Counted from the first letter of the stretch, positions 15,721-23,531 are shown. The stretch is DNA of 64,000 bases from JANJUB01 sp964586225 (GCA_964586225.1 CAZPHD010000006.1:28933-92932), one strand, 5' to 3'. The notes: generated by a model from the sequence alone, not told the origin. Made by a program: numbers and translations.

Positions 15721-16374
15721 ATGAACCCGATTCACCTCGTCCTCATTGGTCCGCCCGGCGTGGGCAAAGGCACGCAAGCTGTCTTGCTTGAAGAGCGGCT
15801 GGGTGCACGTCCCCTGTCCTCGGGCGTGATCTTTCGTCAGGAGATCGAGGCCGAAACCGATCTGGGGCGGCTGGCCAACAGCTATATTAAGCGAGGCGAG
15901 CTCGTGCCCAACGGCATCACGATCGAGATGATGGCAAAGCGACTTCGATCTGACGAGGTGCGCCGACGGGGCTTTGTTTTGGACGGGTTTCCGCGCACGA
16001 TTCGCCAAGCCGATGCGCTTGAAGAACTGTTGGCCGAGATGGATGTGAAACTCGACAAAGTGATCTCGCTCGAGATTGATCCAGAGGTCGTCGTATCCCG
16101 GCTGGCTGGGCGTTTGGGTTGTACGAAGTGCGGGGAAATCTATCACGCCGCCAACAAGCCGCCGCGAAGGGATGGCTTGTGTGACAAGTGTGACACGCCG
16201 CTCCTCATCCGAGATGATGACCGACCCGAAACCGTTCGCGAGCGGCTGCGGGTCTTCCGAGAGAACACCCAGCCTGTCGTTGAGTTCTACGAGAAGCGCG
16301 CTCTACTACAACGCGTTGACGCCAATCAGACGCCTGACGCTGTCTTCGCCGACATCACTCGGGGGTTAGCCTAG
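15721..16374 (+). CDS. adk: Adenylate kinase, zinc-LID type
   Basis: 217 aa from ATG 15721. P-loop GPPGVGKGT at residues 10-18; 'GFVLDGFPRT' at about 84-93; LID domain with C134-x-x-C137 and C154-x-x-C157, the zinc-binding form. It interconverts ATP + AMP and 2 ADP. Upstream in-frame codons cross the secY terminator, so 15721 is the right start. map follows after 1 bp, the conserved adk-map pair. Confidence 0.96.
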   Translation: MNPIHLVLIGPPGVGKGTQAVLLEERLGARPLSSGVIFRQEIEAETDLGRLANSYIKRGELVPNGITIEMMAKRLRSDEVRRRGFVLDGFPRTIRQADALEELLAEMDVKLDKVISLEIDPEVVVSRLAGRLGCTKCGEIYHAANKPPRRDGLCDKCDTPLLIRDDDRPETVRERLRVFRENTQPVVEFYEKRALLQRVDANQTPDAVFADITRGLA

Positions 16375-16375
16375 C

Positions 16376-17128
16376 GTGGCCCTCATCAAGACGCCTGCCC
16401 AGGTTGATCTCATGCGAGAATCAGGGCGCATCCTCGCGCGGACGCTGAGGCTCGTCTCTGAGAAGATCGCGCCCGGCGTGACGCCTCTCGACCTTGACGC
16501 CTACGCGCACGAGCTCATCACGGCCGCTGGGGCGACCCCCAGTTTCCTGGGCTATCGCGGCTTTCCTAAGGCAACGTGCATCTCGGTCAACCAGGAGGTC
16601 GTCCATGGCATTCCGGGGCGGCGGCCGTTGGTCGAGGGCGACATCATCAGCCTTGACTTTGGGGTCTACAAGGACGGTTGGCACGCCGACAGCGCGTGGA
16701 CCTATCCGGTCGGAGCTGTTTCCGACGAAGCGAAGCGGCTCATGAATGTGACGCGTGAAGCGCTGAATCAGGGTGTGGCGAAAGCCAAGGCCGGCAACAC
16801 CATTGGCGATATCGGCGCCGCGGTCCAGACCTACGTTGAGCGTAACGGCTACAACGTGGTTCGTGATCTCGTGGGACACGGCATCGGGCAAAAGCTGCAC
16901 GACGAGCCGCAGAACATTCCGATGTACGGCAAGGCAGGGAAGGGGCAAAAGCTGCTTGTCGGGATGACGATGTGTATTGAGCCGATGGTGAACGCGGGCA
17001 CATGGCGCGTGAATCAACTGGATGACGAGTGGACGATCGTGACCGCTGATGGGAAGTTGGCGGCGCACTACGAGCACACAATTTACATTGGGCCGAATGG
17101 TCCGGAGATCTTGACGCGAGAGGATTGA
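16376..17128 (+). CDS. map: Methionine aminopeptidase, type I
   Basis: 250 aa, GTG start. The metal ligands appear in order: D in SLDFGVY, D in HADSAWT, H in GHGIG, E in CIEPM and E in HYEHT. It removes initiator methionine from nascent proteins. In many bacteria infA, rpmJ, rpsM-rpsK-rpsD-rpoA-rplQ follow; none does here, and the gene is followed by a repeat hairpin and a stand-alone RNA candidate. Confidence 0.96.
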   Translation: MALIKTPAQVDLMRESGRILARTLRLVSEKIAPGVTPLDLDAYAHELITAAGATPSFLGYRGFPKATCISVNQEVVHGIPGRRPLVEGDIISLDFGVYKDGWHADSAWTYPVGAVSDEAKRLMNVTREALNQGVAKAKAGNTIGDIGAAVQTYVERNGYNVVRDLVGHGIGQKLHDEPQNIPMYGKAGKGQKLLVGMTMCIEPMVNAGTWRVNQLDDEWTIVTADGKLAAHYEHTIYIGPNGPEILTRED

Positions 17129-17225
17129 TTGGGATTGGCTCAGGTTAGTGCGGGTTTGCTCGGGTTGGCCTCCGGCCCACTCTCCCGCGCCAATCCGAAC
17201 CAACCCGAACCAACCCGAACAATTC
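17129..17225. repeat. Inverted arrays of the 10-bp repeat after map
   Basis: 17131-17170 holds four units of the form GGGTTTGCTC/GGGATTGGCT with an exact 10-bp period; 17188-17220 holds three units of CAACCCGAAC in the opposite orientation. The two arms can fold into one long imperfect hairpin across TCCGGCCCACTCTC. It stands between map and the promoter of the RNA candidate and may act as a transcription barrier. Confidence 0.72.
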
Positions 17226-17255
17226 CCCAATGTGGAAAACTTCTCGCAATTGTGG

Positions 17256-17284
17256 TTGCATCTCGCCAAGAGATGTCGTATCAT
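17256..17284 (+). promoter_or_regulatory. Promoter of the 17.3 kb RNA
   Basis: TTGCAT (17256-17261), 17-bp spacer, TATCAT (17279-17284). The transcription start would fall near 17291, just before the first hairpin. Confidence 0.65.
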
Positions 17285-17290
17285 ATCAAT

Positions 17291-17629
17291 AGAGACGCGG
17301 TGGTGGAGGACCACCGGACCGGAAACGGAGACTGAAGACGTTAATCCCTTCAGACGGATCTACTGCTAGGAAAGGTTTCGGAGACGCCGAAACGCCCGCA
17401 AGGGTTGGACCAAGGTTGAGTGGCCCGGTACCCAGCAATGAGCTAGAAGTGGTCGCCACCTCGCGAGGATCCTTGGACCAGAGTCTCGTGAGAGTAGCGC
17501 CGGAGGGCCAAGTGTGTCTCCGGGCCAGCAACGACCCCTTCGATGCTCGGAGCGGCTAGTCCGCTCACGCGAGCAATCGCGATTTGGGCACGTCCCGATT
17601 TCGGTCGGTGGCGTGCCCTGTTCCTTTTT
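17291..17629 (+). ncRNA. Unidentified structured RNA, about 340 nt
   Basis: No frame here looks like a protein. Local hairpins include GGTGG/CCACC near 17300-17314, CTGAAG/CTTCAG (17332-17337/17348-17353), a perfect GTTTCGG/CCGAAAC (17375-17381/17387-17393) and GAGCGG/CCGCTC (17550-17555/17561-17566). The end is an intrinsic terminator: GGGCACG (17586-17592), CGTGCCC (17612-17618), T5 at 17625-17629. With a good promoter just upstream and a terminator before the next gene's own -10 box, this looks like an independent RNA gene. RNase P (GAGGAAAGTC box), tmRNA ends, SRP tetraloop and T-box motifs are not seen. Size alone would fit RNase P or tmRNA, so a highly divergent one cannot be fully excluded. 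Confidence 0.6.
17586..17629 (+). terminator. Intrinsic terminator of the RNA candidate
   Basis: 7-bp perfect outer stem GGGCACG/CGTGCCC with an inner CCGA/TCGG pairing and a T-rich tail ending in TTTTT. Confidence 0.85.
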
Positions 17630-17637
17630 GAACCGAC

Positions 17638-17643
17638 TATAAT
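17638..17643 (+). promoter_or_regulatory. TATAAT box directly before the AroE-like start
   Basis: Perfect -10 hexamer ending 5 nt before ATG 17649, immediately after the terminator, implying a leaderless mRNA. The same TATAATCG sequence precedes the peptidase gene at 37021. Confidence 0.7.
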
Positions 17644-17648
17644 CGCGT

Positions 17649-18440
17649 ATGAGCATCAAGCTTGCCGTGGTCGGCGATCGACTGGCCGACTCTCTCATGC
17701 CCGCAGTTCTGAAAGCTGGCTTATCCAGTCTCGGCGTCGCTGGGGAAGTACGGACCGTAGAGATTCCCGAAGGCGAACTTGAGGGTTGCGTAGCGGCCAT
17801 GCAAGACGCGGGCTACCTTGGGGCCGCAATTGCCCCTCCCCACAAGGTGATGGCCGCTCGGCTCGCGCAACGATTCTTCACGGTGAGACACGCGATGGGC
17901 ATCGCGAGCGCCCTCAAGTTTGAGAATGGCGTCTGGGGGCAGAACAACGAAGTCCCTGCGATCCAGGGGCTCATCGCCGACCTTGAGCCGGCAACCGCCC
18001 TGGTCATGGGTGCCGGGTCTGGTGGGCGCGTAGTTTCGGCCGCGCTTCTGGAGGCTGGGTGGAAGGTCCGAATCTGGAATCGCAATGGCATGCGCTCTCG
18101 ACTTCTCCAGACGACACTCAAGTCCTTTGGAGAGATCGAACTGGCTCCAGATGCCAATCCGACCGGGTGCAGCTTGATCGTGAATGCGACTGACTTGGGC
18201 AAACGGGCGGGCGAGTGCCCTCCAATAAACTGGACGTTCATTCGGCGTGGAACCACCATCATTGACCTTGTGTATCGGCGCGTTCCCACGGAGTTGCTTC
18301 GTGAAGCGACCTTGCGCGGGCTGAAGACCATTGATGGGCGAAGGATCGTTGTTGAAAAGGCGGCCCTGTCGTTGGAGTGGTGGCTGGGGCAAGCGGTTGA
18401 TCGCGGCCCGATGACCGATGCCGCGAACCTGCGCCGATAG
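17649..18440 (+). CDS. Shikimate dehydrogenase-like (AroE family) protein with altered substrate site
   Basis: 263 aa. The fold is recognisable: an N-terminal domain with a PPHKVMA lysine motif, a nucleotide-binding domain opening 'ALVMGAGSGGRVVSAALLEAGW', then NATDLG, 'IIDLVYRRVPTELLREATLRGL' and a C-terminal 'EKAALSLEWWLG'. But the shikimate-binding S-x-S of the first motif reads DSLMP, and the N-T-D-x-x-G motif reads QNNEVPA. The catalytic lysine is kept. It may act on another substrate or be non-catalytic; calling it AroE would be unsafe. Probably leaderless (TATAAT 5 nt before ATG). Confidence 0.72.
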   Translation: MSIKLAVVGDRLADSLMPAVLKAGLSSLGVAGEVRTVEIPEGELEGCVAAMQDAGYLGAAIAPPHKVMAARLAQRFFTVRHAMGIASALKFENGVWGQNNEVPAIQGLIADLEPATALVMGAGSGGRVVSAALLEAGWKVRIWNRNGMRSRLLQTTLKSFGEIELAPDANPTGCSLIVNATDLGKRAGECPPINWTFIRRGTTIIDLVYRRVPTELLREATLRGLKTIDGRRIVVEKAALSLEWWLGQAVDRGPMTDAANLRR

Positions 18441-18464
18441 CCCTCCGGTATAGTCTCTCTCGGC

Positions 18465-18986
18465 ATGGCTGAACTCATTGCAAAGTCGCTGATTCGCGAC
18501 GTTCCCGATTTCCCGAAGGCTGGGATCATGTTTAAGGACATTGCGCCGGTGCTGGAGCACGCGGCGGCGCTGCAAGAAGCGGTTGACTTGCTGGCCGCCG
18601 ATGCAATCGAGCGTGGTGCCCAGGCGATCGTCGGAATCGAGAGTCGCGGTTTCGTTTTTGGGGCGCCGATTGCGTTGAAGTTGGGCGTGCCTTTTGTGAT
18701 GGCCCGCAAGCTCGGCAAGCTTCCTTACGACCGAATCAGCGAGGAGTATGCGCTGGAGTACGGCACGAACACCGTGGAGATGCATGCCGACTCCATAAAG
18801 CCTGGCCACCGTGCCTACGTAGTTGATGACCTGCTTGCGACCGGCGGAACGGCCGCGGCGGCAGCGCGCCTCGTTGAGCGCCTTGGGGGCGAAATTTGCG
18901 GCTTTGGCTTCATGGTTGAGTTAACATTTCTCGAAGGAAGGTCCGCTTTGCGTGGATATCCCATCTGCGCTCTGATAGAATATTAG
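18465..18986 (+). CDS. apt: Adenine phosphoribosyltransferase
   Basis: 173 aa. 'IRDVPDFPKAGIMFKDIAPVL' opens the family, 'IVGIESRGFVFG' and the PRPP-binding loop 'VVDDLLATGGTAAAA' are intact, and 'EFSLEYG'-like EYALEYGTNTVEMH is present. It salvages adenine to AMP using PRPP. TATAGT (18449-18454) lies 10 nt before the ATG. The next gene starts 2 bp after the stop but carries its own TAGAAT box inside the end of apt. Confidence 0.95.
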   Translation: MAELIAKSLIRDVPDFPKAGIMFKDIAPVLEHAAALQEAVDLLAADAIERGAQAIVGIESRGFVFGAPIALKLGVPFVMARKLGKLPYDRISEEYALEYGTNTVEMHADSIKPGHRAYVVDDLLATGGTAAAAARLVERLGGEICGFGFMVELTFLEGRSALRGYPICALIEY

Positions 18987-18988
18987 TT

Positions 18989-19393
18989 ATGCGAAAACTG
19001 ATGTTCATTCCGGCGGTCGCGTTGATGGTAGCGGGGGTCGCATTTGCGGCTGAAAAGGTGACGGTGGCGCAACTGCTCAAGACGCCCGAGAAGTTCGATG
19101 GCAAGGCGGTCACGCTCACGGGCAAGGCGGTCAAGTTCCAGCAGAAGACCTCAAAAGCGGGGAACTCGTACTACACGCTCAAGCTGGTGGGAGCCAACGA
19201 CGACGAGCGGATCAGCGTCTATGGGCGAGGCAAGTTTGCCGAAGAGCTGAAGGATGACCAGAAGATCACGATCACCGGCAAGTTCGCCAAGGAAAAGAAG
19301 GTGGGCACGGTGACCTACAAGTTCGAAGTCGACGTCACCAAGGACGACGAGGACAAGGCCACCAAGGACTTCGGCATCAAAGTGGTCAAGTAG
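18989..19393 (+). CDS. Secreted OB-fold-like protein, unknown
   Basis: 134 aa. Signal peptide 1-21 (ending AFAA). The mature part 'VTVAQLLKTPEKFDGKAVTLTGKAVKFQQKTSK...NSYYTLKLV' looks like the small periplasmic OB-fold domains (tOB/BOF-like) seen in thermonuclease-neighbour and DUF4920-like proteins. It is rich in lysine. TAGAAT (18976-18981) lies 7 nt upstream of the ATG. A clear terminator follows, so it is the last gene of its transcript. Confidence 0.65.
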   Translation: MRKLMFIPAVALMVAGVAFAAEKVTVAQLLKTPEKFDGKAVTLTGKAVKFQQKTSKAGNSYYTLKLVGANDDERISVYGRGKFAEELKDDQKITITGKFAKEKKVGTVTYKFEVDVTKDDEDKATKDFGIKVVK

Positions 19394-19413
19394 ACTCGAT
19401 CACGAGCAGTTCC

Positions 19414-19438
19414 AGGGCGGGATCTTCCCGCCCTTTTT
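19414..19438 (+). terminator. Intrinsic terminator
   Basis: AGGGCGGGA, loop TCT, TCCCGCCCT, then TTTTT. Confidence 0.9.
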
Positions 19439-19497
19439 GTTGCCATGATCCCTAAGGCGCGACCGATAATCAACCGACAACTTACCAGGGAGTCCGC

Positions 19498-20103
19498 ATG
19501 AAGGCCAAAGTGATTTCAGGTGCAAGTGTTAGTCTCGTTTTCTATGTCGATGGCAATCCCGTTGCCTTGACCGGTCAAGTCTGCGAGCTTGAGCCGTTTA
19601 CCATCACGACCAGCGATCCGAATGGCGAGAAGATACTGGGCGGTCGCCGGGCAATGCTCATCGTTCAGACGGGACGCGAGTTTGCGAAGGCAGAAGCCGA
19701 ACTTGATGCTCAACCATTTGAAGGCGGTTGGAAGCTGACAGCGAAGTCGTTTGGCTGGGAGGCGGTCGATCGACGACGTTACCCCCGCTATTCGATCAAT
19801 GTGCCCATTTCGATCCGCGCCGTCGTTGAAACTGCAGGTCAGGCCGAAATTCTCTTCGTGAATGGAATCACTGAAGACGTGAGCATTGGTGGCGCCTGGG
19901 TCAAAACGAGCGAGGCCCTGCAAGGCGGCAGCCTGGTCGAAGTCTCAGCTGAGTTCGAGCCGGGTAACCCCATTCGTGCGCTTTCGTTGGTGAAGTGGGC
20001 CGATTCGGATCGCGACGGGTTGGGCTTCGGTGTTGAGTTCCTAGACTTCCTGGGCGGCTCCCGTTACGCCCTGCACCAGTATCTAACGCAGCAAGCAGCC
20101 TGA
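19498..20103 (+). CDS. PilZ-domain protein (c-di-GMP receptor candidate)
   Basis: 201 aa. An N-terminal beta-rich domain (1-95, YcgR-N-like) precedes a PilZ domain: 'DRRRYPRYSI' supplies the R-x-x-x-R arm (about 98-105) and 'TEDVSIGGAWV' the D/N-x-S-x-x-G motif (about 127-137). Both c-di-GMP contact motifs are intact, so binding is likely. It probably links c-di-GMP to surface behaviour; an HD-GYP phosphodiesterase is encoded 2 kb away. Own transcription unit behind a terminator. Confidence 0.85.
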   Translation: MKAKVISGASVSLVFYVDGNPVALTGQVCELEPFTITTSDPNGEKILGGRRAMLIVQTGREFAKAEAELDAQPFEGGWKLTAKSFGWEAVDRRRYPRYSINVPISIRAVVETAGQAEILFVNGITEDVSIGGAWVKTSEALQGGSLVEVSAEFEPGNPIRALSLVKWADSDRDGLGFGVEFLDFLGGSRYALHQYLTQQAA

Positions 20104-20178
20104 ACGGGGAGATCGGTTGCCCTGGGACGTCTGGAAGCTCCAGGCGTCCCTCGTGCGTTTGAAGGGTAGCCTCATCGC

Positions 20179-21054
20179 ATGTCCGAACTCCCTATGCTGA
20201 TTGCCGTCATGGGCCCGACGGCTTCGGGGAAGTCGGCGCTGGCCGAGCAGTTGGGCGAGCGGTTGGGATTCCCCCTGATAAATGCAGACGCCTTCCAGGT
20301 TTACCGTGGCTTGGATATTGGCACGGCTAAGCCCACAGATAGATCGAACTACCACCTGCTCGACCTGGTCGAGCCGTGGGAAACCTACGGGGCGGGCGCA
20401 TGGATTCGGGACGTGGTCGCCCTTTTGCCCATGCTGTTCGAAAGGGGTGGAGCGATCGTGGTTGGCGGTAGCGGCTACTACATTCGCGCGCTCTTCGAGG
20501 AGTTTCAAAACCTTGCCGAAGCCCCCGATCCTCATCATCGGGCATCCTTGGCGGAGCGTGACCTGAACTCGCTCGTCGAAGAGCTTGTGTCGCGAGCTCC
20601 GGAGGTTGCGGCAAAGGTGGACCTCAAAAACCGGATCCGTGTCCAGAGGGCAGTCGAAAGACTTGATCTCCCCCGCCTGGAGTGGACGCTGCCTTCCTGT
20701 CGCAAGGTCAAACTGGCAAGAATGCCAGAGTCGGCCATCCATCGCGAGCGCATTGAACAGCGCGTCATCGACATGGTTGATGCGGGTTGGCTTGAAGAAG
20801 TAGGGATGTTGGGGGCCTATGGGGTGCGACGTGACCATGCGGGGATGCGCGCGCACGGGTATCGTGCAATGTGGGATGTGATCCACGGGGACCGAGCGCT
20901 CAGCGAAGCGATCGAAGCGACCCAAGTTGAGGTCATCCAATACGCAAAGCGTCAGCGAACGTGGTTGCGAGCGGAGCCTCGACTGAGACATGTCTACGAG
21001 CAAGATGAGGGGATCGCCCTTGCCAGGGCCCTGGAAATGCTTTGGAGTGAATAG
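20179..21054 (+). CDS. miaA: tRNA dimethylallyltransferase
   Basis: 291 aa. P-loop GPTASGKSAL (residues 12-21), 'INADAFQVYRGLDIGTAKP' (the D-S-x-Q-x-Y region, here DAFQVY), and 'VVGGSGYYIRAL' are diagnostic. It transfers dimethylallyl to A37 of tRNAs reading UNN codons. TAGCCT stands 6 nt before the ATG with no Shine-Dalgarno. hfq follows with no gap, the well-known miaA-hfq pairing. Confidence 0.94.
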   Translation: MSELPMLIAVMGPTASGKSALAEQLGERLGFPLINADAFQVYRGLDIGTAKPTDRSNYHLLDLVEPWETYGAGAWIRDVVALLPMLFERGGAIVVGGSGYYIRALFEEFQNLAEAPDPHHRASLAERDLNSLVEELVSRAPEVAAKVDLKNRIRVQRAVERLDLPRLEWTLPSCRKVKLARMPESAIHRERIEQRVIDMVDAGWLEEVGMLGAYGVRRDHAGMRAHGYRAMWDVIHGDRALSEAIEATQVEVIQYAKRQRTWLRAEPRLRHVYEQDEGIALARALEMLWSE

Positions 21055-21312
21055 ATGGGAAAATCAATCAACCTTCAAGATATGTTTTTGAACCAAGTGC
21101 GCAAGGAAGGCGTCGGGGTTACGGTCTTCTTGACGAACTCGGTTCAGCTGCGTGGCTTTGTCCGCGGCTTTGATGCGTTCACTTTGCTACTGGATGCGCC
21201 GAACAAGCCCACGCAACTGATCTACAAGCACGCTATTGCGAGCATCGTGCCGGCACGAAGCGTAGGAAGTTACAAGTCGGTTCAGGAACTGTCCGGCGAA
21301 GCGGGTGAGTGA
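21055..21312 (+). CDS. hfq: RNA chaperone Hfq
   Basis: 85 aa. Sm1 region 'NLQDMFLNQVRKEGVGVTVFL' with Q8-like and 'FVRGFDAFTLLLD' are Hfq-like, and Sm2 reads 'IYKHAIASIVP' (Y-K-H-A-I-S/A). The hexamer ring binds sRNAs and A-rich mRNA. Starts right after the miaA stop; its last 4 bp overlap the dapF GTG start. Presence of Hfq in this lineage fits the idea of regulatory RNAs such as the 17.3 kb candidate. Confidence 0.95.
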   Translation: MGKSINLQDMFLNQVRKEGVGVTVFLTNSVQLRGFVRGFDAFTLLLDAPNKPTQLIYKHAIASIVPARSVGSYKSVQELSGEAGE

Positions 21313-22076
21313 AGCTGATCGAGTTTACGAAAATGCACGGCATCGGCAATGACTTCGTTGTTGTCGATGCGCTTTCAGGCGTGTGGGCGCACCGATCAGA
21401 TCTCGCGATCAAACTTTGTGATCGGCGTTTCGGCGTTGGGGCTGATGGGCTCATTTTCGTAGAGCAAGGCGATCTTGCGCCTTACCGCATGAGGATGCTT
21501 AATCCTGACGGTTCGGAATCCGAAATGTGTGGGAACGGTTTGCGCTGCGTTGTGTTGTGGCTGGCTGCTCGCGACCTCATGGCGTCAACGATAGAGACGG
21601 GCGGGCGTGTGGTCACGGTGAACCTACAGGGCCACGACGTTAGCGTCGGCATGGGGCAGGCTACCGTGACAGACCAACCCCGTCAAGTACAGGGTCATGA
21701 GGGTGTCTTGATCAATGTTGGGAACCCTCATTATGTCATCGCCTGTGACGACCCATGGAGCATTGACCTTGAAGTGGTGGGGGCACGGTTGGAACATGAT
21801 CCGGCATTTCCGGATCGGGCGAACATCCACTTCATCACCCAATCAGGGCCCGATGAGATCATCCAGCGGACGTGGGAACGCGGAGCAGGAATCACGCTCG
21901 CGTGTGGGTCGGGAGCTACAGCGGGCGCGCGCGCGGCGCAGTTCTTCGGTTGGTGCGATCGACGGACCCGGGTGCGACTACCTGGCGGCGACTTGGTCAT
22001 CGAGTTCGACGAATTGGGGAATGCGACGATGACCGGCACTGCTGAGTTTGCCTTTACCGGCCGTTGGGCAGCTTAA
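21309..22076 (+). CDS. dapF: Diaminopimelate epimerase
   Basis: 255 aa, GTG start. 'FTKMHGIGNDFVVVD', the first catalytic cysteine in MCGNGLRC, and the second in 'LACGSGATAGARAA' are intact. It converts LL- to meso-diaminopimelate for lysine and peptidoglycan. Coupled to hfq by a GTGA overlap. The 3' end overlaps the convergent HD-GYP gene by 23 bp. Confidence 0.95.
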   Translation: MKLIEFTKMHGIGNDFVVVDALSGVWAHRSDLAIKLCDRRFGVGADGLIFVEQGDLAPYRMRMLNPDGSESEMCGNGLRCVVLWLAARDLMASTIETGGRVVTVNLQGHDVSVGMGQATVTDQPRQVQGHEGVLINVGNPHYVIACDDPWSIDLEVVGARLEHDPAFPDRANIHFITQSGPDEIIQRTWERGAGITLACGSGATAGARAAQFFGWCDRRTRVRLPGGDLVIEFDELGNATMTGTAEFAFTGRWAA

Positions 22077-22743
22077 GCACCTGGGGCACCATGTCTTCGC
22101 GAACGAGACTCAACTCCTTTGGGTCAGAGATCAGCATCAAGAAGGCATCAACCAACTCCGGGTCGAAGTGACGCCCTTTGTTCTCCACTAGGTGCTCGCG
22201 CGCGACGGCAGGCTCCCACGCGGCGCGGTAGGGTTGGTCGGTCACTAATGCGTCCCACACGTCGGCGATCATGAAGATTCGTGCGGCAAACGGAATCTGC
22301 TCCCCGCGCAGCCCGTTCGGATACCCCAGACCATCCCAGCGCTCATGATGGTAGAGGGGAACATCAAGCGCCGGCTGGAGCATTTCCACGGGTTCGAGAA
22401 TCAGGCGTGCGAAGGCAGGATGCTGCTCGACAAGGACGCGTTCGGCGGGGTCGAGCTTGCCGGGCTTTCGAAGAATCGACTCAGGTACGCCGAGCATTCC
22501 AACGTCGTGGAGAAGCGAACCGTGAACGAGGTCGCCGAGTTGGTCCTCGGGGTAGCCAACTTTGCGCGCAAGTCGCAGGGTGAGTTCGGCTACCCGGTAA
22601 GGGTGCCCCTCTGGCTCTCGCCCGGCCAATTCAAGCGAGCGCGACCAAGCTTGGATCGTCTGCTCAAGACCCACAAACAGCTGTTCAGCACTCGGTATCA
22701 CGGTTACAGCAGAGACGTTTGCAAGGCTCCAAACGCGCCACAA
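22054..22743 (-). CDS. HD-GYP domain protein (c-di-GMP phosphodiesterase candidate)
   Basis: Up to 229 aa. HD motif LLHDVG, then 'HHERWDGLGYPNGLRGEQIP', where the GYP element reads GYPNGLRG, and downstream IADVWDAL. These metal ligands and GYP loop are complete, so cleavage of c-di-GMP is likely. No receiver or sensor domain precedes it. The start is uncertain: TTG 22743, or an internal GTG giving 'MIPSAEQLFVGLE'. A TACTCT box lies just upstream in the gap shared with the divergent lplA gene. Confidence 0.85.
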   Translation of the reverse strand: MWRVWSLANVSAVTVIPSAEQLFVGLEQTIQAWSRSLELAGREPEGHPYRVAELTLRLARKVGYPEDQLGDLVHGSLLHDVGMLGVPESILRKPGKLDPAERVLVEQHPAFARLILEPVEMLQPALDVPLYHHERWDGLGYPNGLRGEQIPFAARIFMIADVWDALVTDQPYRAAWEPAVAREHLVENKGRHFDPELVDAFLMLISDPKELSLVREDMVPQVLKLPNGR

Positions 22744-22752
22744 TCTAGAGTA

Positions 22753-23415
22753 ATGGTGCGGGTCGATCGTGATGGGCCGTTAGATGGCGTCACGAATATG
22801 GAAAGAGATCGCAGATTGCTTGCGGATGCCGAGCGCGGAGTTCCCGGTGCGCGTGTGTATCGGTGGGACGGACCGTGGGTAAGCCTCGGAGTGTTTCAGC
22901 AGGCCGAGCGCGACTTGTTGCCGAGTTGCGGGGTGCCGAGCGTCTTGCGGCCAACCGGAGGCAAGGCCGTTCTCCACGGGCATGACGAGACGATCGGCCT
23001 TGCCATCCCCCTGGTCATGATTGATGCTGGCTCACGATCGCTGAAAGTCGCCTACCGAGCAGTAATTCAGCCAATCGTCGCGGGGATGCGCGCCTGTGGT
23101 GTTCCTGCTGCCTTGGCAGAGAACACGGCGTTCGTCCGCGGAGTGGGAAAGACGGCCGACTGTTTCGCCCACATCTCACCAAACGATGTGGTGGATGAGC
23201 GGACGGGGCTAAAAGTCTGCGGCTGCGCGTTGAAGCTCACGCAAAACGCCGTCCTCGTCCAAGCCAGTCTGCCGAATGGGCTGCCGTTGGTCGATCCTCA
23301 GCTCGTGTTTGCACGACCGAGCGTGGCGCACGCCCCGGCCTGGGATGCATCCAACCTTGCGGATGCTCTTGAAGAGGCGCTTCAGATGATGCTCGTGGCC
23401 AGCATGACCCGGTAG
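22753..23415 (+). CDS. lplA: Lipoate-protein ligase A family protein
   Basis: 220 aa from ATG 22753 (the frame is open much further upstream, but that part is antisense to the HD-GYP gene). 'LRPTGGKAVLHGHDETIGLAIP' is the R-x-x-G-G-x-A-V-x-H motif of the BPL/LplA catalytic fold; a lysine-containing 'GLKVCGCALKLTQNAVLVQASL' follows, matching the G-x-K-x-x-G-x-A region. It attaches lipoate or octanoate to E2 or GcvH domains. Whether it is a ligase or an octanoyltransferase cannot be told. Its 3' end overlaps a small gene on the other strand by 34 bp. Confidence 0.82.
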   Translation: MVRVDRDGPLDGVTNMERDRRLLADAERGVPGARVYRWDGPWVSLGVFQQAERDLLPSCGVPSVLRPTGGKAVLHGHDETIGLAIPLVMIDAGSRSLKVAYRAVIQPIVAGMRACGVPAALAENTAFVRGVGKTADCFAHISPNDVVDERTGLKVCGCALKLTQNAVLVQASLPNGLPLVDPQLVFARPSVAHAPAWDASNLADALEEALQMMLVASMTR

Positions 23416-23531
23416 ATGAGATAGAACAGTCCGATGAAGATGAGGCCTAGGATGATCAAGTAGAACTCATCGCCCAGGCTATCTTTAACTCCCGCAAGCC
23501 AGGCTTGCCAGCGCGAAGGTTCGCGGTTCAC
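23382..23531 (-). CDS. Small membrane protein (49 aa) coupled to parB
   Basis: GTG at 23531 overlaps the parB stop (GTGA). The product is 49 aa: a short amphipathic N-terminus (NREPSRWQAWLAGVKDSLG), then one strongly hydrophobic helix (FYLIILGLIFIGLFYLIYRV) and a short tail. The composition, coupling to parB and clean stop make a real single-pass protein likely. It could tether chromosome-segregation factors to the membrane, but that is a guess from position only. Its 3' end runs antisense to the last codons of lplA. Confidence 0.6.
   Translation of the reverse strand: MNREPSRWQAWLAGVKDSLGDEFYLIILGLIFIGLFYLIYRVMLATSII

Noticed and set aside
14586..15722. 378-codon frame antisense to secY
   Set aside because: His/Arg-rich shadow composition; secY is unquestionable.
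17291..17629. T-box or other tRNA-synthetase leader
   Set aside because: No T-box bulge consensus, a complete terminator precedes the next gene's own promoter, and the downstream gene is not amino-acid related in the needed way.
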